Shown: positions 47,781-55,751 of the stretch, piece by piece
Position numbering within the stretch: the stretch's first letter is position 1
Layout: each line of letters begins with the position of its first letter
From: PALSA-1004 sp963829085
Lineage (GTDB): Bacteria; Pseudomonadota; Gammaproteobacteria; Burkholderiales; SG8-41
Assembly (NCBI GenBank): GCA_963829085.1
Contig: CAWHHJ010000025.1
Coordinates: forward strand, 1 to 64,000
Length of the DNA stretch: 64,000 bases
Reading direction: 5' to 3'
Made by a program: the position numbers and the translations under genes
Notes under the pieces: generated by a model
The model's input: only the letters and a program-made list of their open reading frames with translations
Told to the model about the DNA's origin: nothing
The model's database searches: none

Positions 47781-48167
47781 ATGATTTCTCGGTCTTCAAA
47801 ACAAGCGCATTCCGACGTAGCCGTCGCCTGCACTAAATGCGATCACAACAACATTGCAGGCTCATACTTTTGCTGCCGTTGCGGTAAGCGGCTTCCAAGC
47901 AATTGCGCTCATTGTAAGCACAACCTAGTAGAGGGCTCGACATTCTGCAATCACTGCGGATTTAAGGTGACGTCTAAACTCGGCATGGAGCTTGTAGACG
48001 CTTTGGAGCGCGGTGAATCTATAGATCTGCAAGCCGCTATGGATAACCTAGAGTCGTTGTTGATCGGTACCGCAATGAGAGTAATGGATGGAAGCATAAG
48101 ACATGCAGCCGACTTGCTGCAGATGCAGCGCACAACTCTGTATTCGAGAATCAAAACTAAGCGCTAG
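47781..48167 (+). CDS. Zinc-ribbon protein with Fis-type C-terminal helix-turn-helix
   Basis: 128 aa. Two zinc ribbons lie in residues 17-62 (CTKCDHN, CCRCGKRLP, CAHCKHN, CNHCGFK), then a linker, then a Fis/NtrC-type HTH (MRVMDGSIRHAADLLQMQRTTLYSRIK). The C-terminal helix pair matches HTH_8, which binds DNA in Fis and enhancer-binding proteins. The combination is unusual: no AAA+ or receiver domain. Probably a small DNA-binding regulator on the island. Confidence 0.7.
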   Translation: MISRSSKQAHSDVAVACTKCDHNNIAGSYFCCRCGKRLPSNCAHCKHNLVEGSTFCNHCGFKVTSKLGMELVDALERGESIDLQAAMDNLESLLIGTAMRVMDGSIRHAADLLQMQRTTLYSRIKTKR

Positions 48168-48605
48168 AAAGCAAATTTCCTGTCGTCTCGTTGAGAAAAC
48201 CCGCACGTGTACTAGTCACCCCGGCGCCTAGCCATGACCTTCTATATTTTCCGTGTGTGACTACCAATAGGCAGCGAGGCTGAGATCAGTTGTTAGCAGT
48301 AGCTGTACCCCGGTAAGTCGCTTGGCAGAAGGTGGTCATGCATCCGGTCACTGGTCGACAAGACTTGTACTCGCCATCTGAGCACTATTGCATGTTTCAA
48401 GTCGGCAGCTTGCACGGTCACCGCCGTCGCTTAGGCACACGTTGTCTGACTCCGTCGCTGCAAGCGGTCCCTATACCAAAGATTTTTGATGGACATCAAG
48501 GGTATACGGCCGCTGTCATGGGCGTAAGCGCCGCATTGCAAGACCGGAAGTATCTCGGGCCCAACACTCGCATGGAATGGTTCTTGCGGCCTATGGACGC
48601 ACTCA
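48168..48605. other. Gap before the GGDEF-EAL gene
   Basis: About 440 bases. An ORF of 110 codons (48332-48664) overlaps the next gene start; part of it (MEWFLRPMDALN) looks protein-like, but it has no ribosome site and I do not call it. The DGC/PDE promoter is expected here. Confidence 0.35.
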
Positions 48606-50585
48606 ATGTCGCGGCAGGCCAAAATGCTCACATCAAGCGAACGCTCGTTTACCCTAACGGCTAATCATGGTGTAGCCGCACCACTCGCGTCTGTCGCGCT
48701 GACTCTCGAAACGAATGAGCCACAAATCGAACTGTCTCGCCGTGCGCTACGCGACGAAGAGCGGATGCTGACGACGTTGATGAGTAACCTCAACGGGATG
48801 GTATGTCGCCATCGAAATGATAGTGATTACACGATAGAGTTTGTAACTGAAGGGTGTGAACGGTTGACCGGTTATGCGCCCGCAGATCTTCTGTTCAGCG
48901 CCAGTGTCTCGTACGCACGCATTATCCACAGAGACGATCGCGCGCGCGTCCGAGGCGAGATCGAGGCGGCGATTGCTGGCAGTCGGCGGTTTTTGATCGA
49001 GTATCGTATCGTCTGCCGGAATGGTCACATCAAATGGGTCGTAGCTTGCGGCGTTGGCTCCGTAGATAGTGAAGGCAACGTAACCGTTGAAGGTACAGTA
49101 GAAGACGTAACCGTATCAAAACTCAACCAGGAGAAGCTAGAGCATCTTGCTAATCACGATGTTGTCACGAACCTGCCCAACCGACTGATGATGAACGACC
49201 GGCTGCGCGAAATGATGTTGAGTGCGCAGCGGAGCAACGGCGTCGTCGGAGTCGTATTCATTGATCTCGATCACTTCAAGCTGATCAACGACACGCTTGG
49301 TCATAATCGTGGTGATCAATTACTGCAAACTGTTGCGCAACGCATGCTCTGCTGTGTGCGCGATACTGACACCGTAGCGCGTTTGGGCGGTGACGAGTTT
49401 GTTCTGCTGTTGTGGGGCGAAGGCCGCGGCGAGGCGATGTCGCAAGTGGCTGATCGAGTGTTAAGCGCAATTTCGCGCCCCTGGAAGATAGAGGAACGGG
49501 AACTGAGCATGTCGTGCAGCATGGGCGTTAGCTTATTTCCGCGCGACGGGCGCGACGTGCAGACCTTGTTAAAGAACGCGGACACGGCGATGTACAAGGC
49601 CAAGGAATTGGGCCGCAATAATTTTCAATTCTATTCACCAGAGATGAATTCGGCTATCGCCGAGCGTCTGGAGATGCAGTCAGCGCTTCGCGCCGCTGTG
49701 GAGAATGAGCAGTTCGAGTTGCTCTACCAGCCAAAAATAGACCTAGTCACTAGGCGCATCGCGGGTATGGAAGCGTTGCTGCGAATCAAGGATGCTGGAG
49801 GTGCCCTGCTGCTCCCGCAGCAGTACATCCGCCTCGCTGAGGAAAGCGGCCTTATCGTGTCGATCGGTGAATGGGTGATGCGCGAGGCCTTCGCATTCAA
49901 CAAATCGCTGCAGGTGCGCGGACTGCCGCCGATGCGGGTGGCTATCAACCTGTCGGCGCGGCAACTGCAGCGTTACGATTTGTTACGCGCGATTGAGCAA
50001 GCAGTGTCTGACAGCGGGCTCGACGCTCAATATGTAGAGCTAGAGCTGACGGAAAGTATGGTCATGAATGATACCGAAAATGTTATTGCGATGCTGCAGC
50101 AATTGAAAGCGCTGGGCGTGCAGTTGAGCATCGACGACTTCGGTACTGGTTACTCAAGCTTGAGCTATCTGAAGCGCTTGCCTGTGAGCAATCTCAAGAT
50201 CGATCAGTCGTTCGTCCGCGAACTCGATCAAGAAGACAATGCCAGCGCGATTGCAAAAGCGATCATCTCGCTCGGTCACAGCCTCGACATGAAAGTGATT
50301 GCCGAAGGCGTCGAGACGCAAAGTCAACTATCTTTCCTGCTTGAAAATAAATGCGACGTCATGCAAGGGTTCCTGTTTAGCCGGCCACTGAACGGGGCCG
50401 AGTTCGTTGCGCTGCTTGAACGAGAGAGCGGCCCTGCGGCCGAATTCTCGGTGTTGAGACAGCTATGCTGCTCCTTCGGAGGTCAGCTTCCGTTGCAGTT
50501 GAGTACAACTAATGACTCGAGAGCGGGTACTCGCCAAGCGAGTGCTGAGGTGCTTCTCGAGGGCGCTCTGGAAGTAGCAGCCTGA
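48606..50585 (+). CDS. PAS-GGDEF-EAL c-di-GMP enzyme
   Basis: 659 aa. A PAS domain (about 50-180) with FVTEGCERLTGY and WVVACGVGSVDSEGN; GGDEF domain with an intact RLGGDEF and the inhibitory I-site RDTD five residues before it; EAL domain with MEALLRI, ELTESMVM, DDFGTGYSSLSYLK and VIAEGVET. All catalytic residues of both activities are seen, so it may make and break c-di-GMP. No membrane segment; cytoplasmic. It fits with the PilZ and pilus genes on the island. An inner ATG at 48624 is an alternative start. Confidence 0.93.
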   Translation: MSRQAKMLTSSERSFTLTANHGVAAPLASVALTLETNEPQIELSRRALRDEERMLTTLMSNLNGMVCRHRNDSDYTIEFVTEGCERLTGYAPADLLFSASVSYARIIHRDDRARVRGEIEAAIAGSRRFLIEYRIVCRNGHIKWVVACGVGSVDSEGNVTVEGTVEDVTVSKLNQEKLEHLANHDVVTNLPNRLMMNDRLREMMLSAQRSNGVVGVVFIDLDHFKLINDTLGHNRGDQLLQTVAQRMLCCVRDTDTVARLGGDEFVLLLWGEGRGEAMSQVADRVLSAISRPWKIEERELSMSCSMGVSLFPRDGRDVQTLLKNADTAMYKAKELGRNNFQFYSPEMNSAIAERLEMQSALRAAVENEQFELLYQPKIDLVTRRIAGMEALLRIKDAGGALLLPQQYIRLAEESGLIVSIGEWVMREAFAFNKSLQVRGLPPMRVAINLSARQLQRYDLLRAIEQAVSDSGLDAQYVELELTESMVMNDTENVIAMLQQLKALGVQLSIDDFGTGYSSLSYLKRLPVSNLKIDQSFVRELDQEDNASAIAKAIISLGHSLDMKVIAEGVETQSQLSFLLENKCDVMQGFLFSRPLNGAEFVALLERESGPAAEFSVLRQLCCSFGGQLPLQLSTTNDSRAGTRQASAEVLLEGALEVAA

Positions 50586-50680
50586 TACCACCGAGCGCAA
50601 CAGGCAAACTTTTGTTCGTTAAAGGCTAATGAACACTATGCTGAGTACATATCGAATCGCCAACCTGGAGGGTCCAGCGT

Positions 50681-51040
50681 ATGTCCCCATTTCCGCAATT
50701 ACTATCCGACGAAGAGTTTGCGCATGTCTTAGAACAACGCGGTCAGGCCGAGCGTCATCGCATCCGCGATAACGGCCGCAATGCGTCGGCCGTCGATGCG
50801 ATAACGGAGCCGTCCGATGGGCTCCCCGAGTCTACAATTGAACAGCGGTTCATGCATGTGGCCAAGAAGCTCGCGGCTATGTGGCCATCGGAAGCATGCC
50901 GTATGTATCTGCATAGTTTGATCGTCAGCCAGCGCGATGCGCGACTTGGGTTTCCGCCGTCCGTCCTTGAAGACCTTCTGATGCTTTCCGAGATCAACGA
51001 CAGACTAATGCGCGGACCAGGTACTGGGCGGGGACACTGA
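50681..51040 (+). CDS. SEF/EQRF family protein, copy 2
   Basis: 119 aa with a good site GGAGG nine bases before ATG. Homologous along most of its length to 42229-42603: LLSDEEFAHVLEQR, STIEQRFMHVAKKLAAMWP, RDARLGFP and INDRL. It is in the opposite orientation. Unknown function; probably helical. Confidence 0.65.
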   Translation: MSPFPQLLSDEEFAHVLEQRGQAERHRIRDNGRNASAVDAITEPSDGLPESTIEQRFMHVAKKLAAMWPSEACRMYLHSLIVSQRDARLGFPPSVLEDLLMLSEINDRLMRGPGTGRGH

Positions 51041-51249
51041 TGACAACACACATAACAATTGGCGGTGCGGGCTGTCCCTGGACGGGCTGCGAAAGCACCG
51101 AGGTAACTGACGGGCATCCCCCGTCCCTCAACGCCGCCACATCATTTCCAGATCATGGAAAGGTGCCTGCACTACACGCTTGCAGCTCGCGGCGCAATTC
51201 GGAATCAGGCCTCGGCCGCTGGGTTAAAGCCGATAACCAGACAATGTAA
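51040..51249 (+). CDS. Possible small gene coupled to the SEF/EQRF gene
   Basis: 69 aa ORF whose ATG overlaps the preceding stop as TGATG. Composition is low in hydrophobic residues and no motif is recognised. It may be a chance extension. Confidence 0.2.
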   Translation: MTTHITIGGAGCPWTGCESTEVTDGHPPSLNAATSFPDHGKVPALHACSSRRNSESGLGRWVKADNQTM

Positions 51250-51738
51250 CGGCGGCGCTATTTACTACATGTCGCCTGCGTTTGGCACGGATTCAGCGAA
51301 TCGCAAGCGGCGCTGCAGATCGGATTCCTTAGAGCCAAACCAACCCGGGCATGATCCTGTTCCCTGATGGCGTGTAACCAGTCGAGACTTTCGACGCCTT
51401 TTGTATGCATGCGTCCGAATGGCGACCCGTACAAAGTGCCGTTAACCTGTCCCTCGCCGAGAAAGTGTCCTTCCCAGCAGATTTAAACCGCGCCCTAACG
51501 CGGAACCGCCGCAGAGTGAAATGAGGTTATGGTTAGCGGGGCGAGTCAACGTAAACTCGGGGCGATTCCCACGACCAAGAGGCGGATGCTAAAACGCCAT
51601 TAGCGCGCGGCATACCTCGAGTCGTTCGGCGCGATACAGCACCAATCGCACTAGTCTTGGAAAGAATGAGGCGGCTAGCAGCAATCGCTAGCCGGAACTG
51701 TCGTTTCGAGCGCATAAGCGCAGCAAGCGCCCGCATTA
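51250..51738. other. Gap with no supported gene
   Basis: About 490 bases. Several short ORFs on both strands, none with a ribosome site and family-like sequence. Confidence 0.35.
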
Positions 51739-51936
51739 TTACGCTGGGCTTAAGACAGTTGCTTTTCGCTTATATGGCTCTGTGTAACCGTAGGCGCGCG
51801 CGTCTTCCACGCATTCAGCGAAGCCTGCGAATGCAGTTTCCGATTCGCGCAAAACCTCGTGACGTTTATTTCGATGCTGCCATCGCCACTGCAGGTTCCT
51901 ATTTTTTCGAGCGGGAATGAAGTGCCAAGTATTCAT
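51739..51936 (-). CDS. Small W.W...S...F.ECV.DA.GY protein
   Basis: 65 aa. The order WRWQ, then SETAFAGFAECVEDARAYGY is a pattern seen in short proteobacterial hypothetical proteins and in YegP/DUF1508-like folds. The start is inside the end of the preceding membrane-protein gene (38-base overlap), and no strong ribosome site is seen. Confidence 0.4.
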   Translation of the reverse strand: MNTWHFIPARKNRNLQWRWQHRNKRHEVLRESETAFAGFAECVEDARAYGYTEPYKRKATVLSPA

Positions 51937-52183
51937 CGAAACGCTGGTATCCAGTCGGACCATTATTACCTCTATCATGTTCACCAAGATCTATAGCCGC
52001 ACTTTCGTTGCGCCATAGTCTTGCAACCGACGAGTCATGTGAAAGCGCCGAGTCCATACCGCTGCCGTGCGATCGCCTACCTTGAGATGTCCCTTCGCTG
52101 GTACCCACATACACAAGAGCAAAAAGCGCTGTCCCAATAAGTGCTATTAGCATGATTGCGCCAATCATTAGAACATCATGCAT
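51899..52183 (-). CDS. Small single-pass membrane protein
   Basis: 94 aa from the ATG at 52183, preceded by TTGGGAGG. One N-terminal membrane helix (VLMIGAIMLIALIGTALFALV), then a hydrophilic tail ending EYLALHSRSKK. Function unknown. Confidence 0.5.
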   Translation of the reverse strand: MHDVLMIGAIMLIALIGTALFALVYVGTSEGTSQGRRSHGSGMDSALSHDSSVARLWRNESAAIDLGEHDRGNNGPTGYQRFDEYLALHSRSKK

Positions 52184-53141
52184 CGCGGCCTCCCAAGACA
52201 ATGGCTGAAGTACACGCACGCAATGTGCCAGCATGAGCAATTACATCTGATTGGCGAGGAACGCACGCACTGGGAATACCCAACGGCGCGCTGCGCTAGA
52301 GATCTGTGGAAGAATACATGCACGTCGCATTCATTCGCGTCTTATTTCAGACAGTAAACGTCTGGCTACGCGACGTCCCGCGGCACTTTATTTGTCGCGT
52401 CAACGCGCTGTCGCGCAACATCTGCCCCGGCGGTAAGTACCAACGCGACGGCACAAGTCCGAGCGTTGTTCTGTCGATGTTAGATTGCGGAGCCCTAATG
52501 TGCTGGTGGTCGACAGAACACTGTCCAAGAAAGCCGACTCCGCACTAACGGTTTCCTAACTTCAGGTTGTCTGCACTGGCGCGGCGGCTACATGACCCCT
52601 AAAGCCTGCGCTCTGTGCCACGAACGCTTTGTGCGCAGCGTCGAGATGTCGAACAGCGCTCGCGTGCAGCGGCGGCGCTTACGCCCTGTTGCCCTTAATC
52701 CGGAATAGCCTAAGTGTGGGCGTCCATGGAGTTGACGATATAAGCGTCACCGCCGCCCATGATGCGGTCGGCAACAGACGCCCGTTCGCCAACGGCGTAA
52801 CTGGTGTTACCCGCGCCTTTTATGACGGTCACCGCACCGAATGCGATGTTGCCGTGCCTGGTCTTTGATCACTGGGCGCGCGCTGCAGCAACGAATAGCA
52901 TCACGCCTCTGGGCGCTTCTGATCACTGAGCGGTTTCGTTGTCATAGCACGGCGGGCAGAGCAGTTTATGACCGTAGACGCTTGGTATACAAAAAGCTTT
53001 ACCTGGGTTTATATCGGCGATTGGCTTAAGTCTAGTGACGTTGTAGCCTGCCTCAAACCTGCCGTGGCGCGTGACGGGTGGCATCGCGCAGGTTCGTTCA
53101 GCCAATGACAAGACGGGAATGCTAAGCGGAACTGCATCGAC
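52184..53141. other. Long gap with no supported gene
   Basis: Nearly 1 kb. ORFs up to 80 codons occur on both strands (for example 52306-52548 and 52629-52868), but none has a convincing start site. I see no decayed gene that I can name. Confidence 0.35.
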
Positions 53142-53375
53142 CTACTGTGAATTGGTACGGCTGCTGATACTGTAGTGCCCGGCTCCATAGCACTCTTCGC
53201 AACGGTCATAACCCTGCAGGCCGGTGCCCTTGCAAGCCTTGCATTGCGAATCGGGACTCCGGTAAAACCCGCTGCAGCGGACACCGCCGATACTCTTTGA
53301 GCATCGCTGATTTACAGCGTCGGAACGGTCTCCGCAGGCACTACAGATGCCCTTTGGTGCCAAATGTTTTCCCAC
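53142..53375 (-). CDS. Small protein with DnaJ-type zinc-finger repeats
   Basis: 77 aa. CKACKGTG and CEECYGAG are the CxxCxGxG repeats of DnaJ cysteine-rich domains, with further Cys pairs (CSACG). A free-standing zinc-finger could act as a redox or protein-binding helper. GTG start; site weak. Confidence 0.5.
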   Translation of the reverse strand: MGKHLAPKGICSACGDRSDAVNQRCSKSIGGVRCSGFYRSPDSQCKACKGTGLQGYDRCEECYGAGHYSISSRTNSQ

Positions 53376-53648
53376 GGCAGTCTGCTACCAATTATTGTGG
53401 TCGTCCGAGCGCCACGCGATGCGGCCGCCATGTGCTGGCGTCCGTCATCAATGTAGCAACCTTGGCCAAGTACTTCCTCGATTGATGTGCGCAACAGTGG
53501 CGCTCAAGTATATCAATCTCTGTTCGGAACTGAGTCTTTTAATTGTAATGGCTTCAGGCGCACTCGATAGGCTGCCTAGGATCCCACGGATGATGCTGTC
53601 GTACCGGGTCAGGCCTCGTAGCCGATAGGTAACGAGGCCATCAGCATC

Positions 53649-54068
53649 CTATTTACGGCACTCGGCAGGGACGTATCTCCACTGACTGGAGTCATTATTC
53701 GTACTGCAGGCCCACGCTATACGGCCACCCACCATGACCGATGGGGTCAGAATGATTGAGACGCCCGCGCCCAACGTTGAACTAGTGCCTGAGACGGCAA
53801 TGACGCCTCCAGGCGTAATTGAGCCCCCACCGATTCGTCCGCCAGTCGCAATTGTAAGGCCAAGCCCAGCGCTAGCCAGAGTCCCATCGCTCTGGGCTTT
53901 TTCGCCGATGTTAGATTTGTATGCGCTTACCACGACGAGTAGTTCGGTGACTTTCGCACGCACCGTATACTCGGAGTAAGCGGGAAGAGCCACGGCAACT
54001 AGAACACTGATTATAGCGATTACAATCATGAGCTCCGTTAAAGTGAAACCTCGTTTAAAGTAGCTCAT
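53649..54068 (-). CDS. Type IV pilin, copy 2
   Basis: 139 aa from the ATG at 54068. Prepilin cleavage site KRG/FTLTELMIVIAII with Glu5 followed by a hydrophobic helix; C-terminal disulfide pair in CSTNNDSS and PAEC. About two-thirds identical to the pilin at 54988-55407 and of equal length. Likely a major-type (PilA-like) subunit. The pair flanks a pilE-type gene. Confidence 0.85.
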   Translation of the reverse strand: MSYFKRGFTLTELMIVIAIISVLVAVALPAYSEYTVRAKVTELLVVVSAYKSNIGEKAQSDGTLASAGLGLTIATGGRIGGGSITPGGVIAVSGTSSTLGAGVSIILTPSVMVGGRIAWACSTNNDSSQWRYVPAECRK

Positions 54069-54256
54069 GCGTTCCCATCGCACTGTTAAGAAAAGCCTGA
54101 TGGACCGGTAGGCACGTTGATTGTGACCTGATCGGTACGCTTTTCTATCTCGTAGGCACACCGACGCCACCACAAACGAGCCGTGTGCTATGCCTATATG
54201 CGGCGTTACGAATTGCCAGCGAAAGCATCCGATAGCATGCAAGCTGAGCGGCACGC

Positions 54257-54730
54257 TCAATGCGGTATGCAAGTGGATTGTTCCCAACGGCAATCGTTAG
54301 CCGCATAACTGCCATTACCATCCACCTCACGCCATCGCGTACCGACATTATCGAGGAGTAGATTTCCATCGTTCGCCGTCGTCATTTGGTCGCCGGGTCT
54401 TGGGGCAAGCATATGGATGAACGACGGGGGGGCACCCGCGGCGTTACTCACATTAAATGGCTGCTGTAGCGTGTAGTGTTTGCTAACATCCGACGGCACG
54501 GAGAAGGTCAGCTGGCCAGCGCCGGATCCCAAATCTGTGGCATACCGGCGTTGATCTAAGAAATACTGTTCCTGCCGTTGTGCAAGATCCATCAGAAACA
54601 TTTGACCTTCGGACCGGATGGCGCGCCGCACGTAACTTTGGTACGAGGGCAATGCTACGGCGACCAATATAGCCACTATCGCCAACGCGATCATAACTTC
54701 AATCAGAGTAAAACCACTACGTTCGCGCAA
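54257..54730 (-). CDS. pilE: PilE-type minor pilin
   Basis: 157 aa from a TTG start with a perfect TAGGAGGAATC site. Cleavage motif RSG/FTLIEVMIALAIVAIL; the sequence EGQMFLMDLAQRQEQYFLDQRRYATDL is typical of PilE of Xanthomonas/Pseudomonas. Cys pair near the end (DCRWEQSTC). Minor pilins prime pilus assembly with PilY1, PilV, PilW and PilX; those partners other than pilY1 are not here. Confidence 0.85.
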   Translation of the reverse strand: MRERSGFTLIEVMIALAIVAILVAVALPSYQSYVRRAIRSEGQMFLMDLAQRQEQYFLDQRRYATDLGSGAGQLTFSVPSDVSKHYTLQQPFNVSNAAGAPPSFIHMLAPRPGDQMTTANDGNLLLDNVGTRWREVDGNGSYAANDCRWEQSTCIPH

Positions 54731-54941
54731 GATTCCTCCTAAATCAGCATGTGCTCTACCCCGCTACACGCGCAAAACGCATGTGGGGGATCCTCCGAGC
54801 GTTGACGCCATTTGCGCATCGTTTTCGCGGCCCGCTCGACACTCGGACTGAGTCAGTATGGTCTGGACCCGCAGGTTTGATGGAACAGTCCTTAAAGATC
54901 ACTAGTGGCTTAGATCCGGTTTCGAGCTTGGGGCGAAATGA

Positions 54942-54967
54942 AATACAGCCCCGTAACCGGGGCTGTA
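54942..54967 (-). terminator. Hairpin after pilin copy 1
   Basis: ACAGCCCCG and CGGGGCTGT form a 9-bp stem; on the minus strand ATTTCATTT follows. Lies 20 bases after the pilin stop. Confidence 0.8.
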
Positions 54968-54987
54968 CAGTTTCTTACCGCTCGGAA

Positions 54988-55407
54988 TTACTTACGGCAT
55001 TCAGCAGGCACATATTTCCATTGCACCGAATTGTTGTTTGTTCCGCATGTCCATGAAATGCGGCCACCGGGAGTTAGCGATGGAGTTAACACAATCGATA
55101 CAGCAGTGCCGATTGACGCGGACGAACCGGAGATCGCGATTATTCCGCCAGGCGTTACTGAGCCGCCAGTAACACGACCGCCCGTTGCCACAGTAAGGCC
55201 TTGGCCGGCACTGCCCAAGGTGCCGTCAGACTGTGACTTTTCTGCGACGGTCGTTTTAAAGCCACTGGCAGCAAGGATGAGTTCCGTCACCTTTGCACGG
55301 ATGGTGTAGTCTGAATATGCCGGCAATGCGACCGCCGCCAGTATGCCGATAATCGCTACCACAATCATCAATTCGATCAGGGTAAAACCCCGTTGTAAAC
55401 GCCTCAT
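54988..55407 (-). CDS. Type IV pilin, copy 1
   Basis: 139 aa from the ATG at 55407 (GGGAGA upstream). Cleavage motif QRG/FTLIELMIVVAIIGIL; tail Cys pair in CGTNNNSVQW and PAEC. Its own sigma-54-type promoter and terminator make it a single-gene unit, as for pilA in other gammaproteobacteria. Sister of 53649-54068. Confidence 0.88.
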   Translation of the reverse strand: MRRLQRGFTLIELMIVVAIIGILAAVALPAYSDYTIRAKVTELILAASGFKTTVAEKSQSDGTLGSAGQGLTVATGGRVTGGSVTPGGIIAISGSSASIGTAVSIVLTPSLTPGGRISWTCGTNNNSVQWKYVPAECRK

Positions 55408-55463
55408 GTAGTCTCCCTTAAGTAATGGACGTACCAGAAATTGGGTGCCACCTAAGTTTAAAA

Positions 55464-55480
55464 TGCAAGCTTTGTGCCCG
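55464..55480 (-). promoter_or_regulatory. Sigma-54 (RpoN) promoter upstream of pilin copy 1
   Basis: On the minus strand CGGGCACAAAGCTTGCA has GG and GC separated by exactly 10 bases, as in the -24/-12 consensus TGGCAC-N5-TTGCW (one mismatch at the first T). It lies about 58 bases before the ATG. pilA is RpoN/PilR-dependent in Pseudomonas and Xanthomonas. Confidence 0.65.
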
Positions 55481-55751
55481 GTCATTTCCTGTATGCAAAG
55501 TCACGCACCGCGCGGGCCGATGGCGCTCCACGGGTATCGTTTCATCTCGTGGATAGATCGATCCGTACCCACAACGTCACTAACTGACGTGAGCCTGCTG
55601 CATGGGTCAAGGTGCAGCCGCAGCATAGACGAATCATGCAAATAACATGTGAGGTTGCTACTTCATACTGCGTAACGGCCTCAGGCCTGGTGCTGGGACA
55701 TAGCCACGCGCAGCCCCCGGGCCAGCGGTTATGAGCAAAAGCTACTTAACA

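Noticed and set aside
48332..48664. 110-codon ORF before the GGDEF-EAL gene
   Set aside because: It overlaps the start of the enzyme gene, lacks a ribosome site and most of it is not protein-like.
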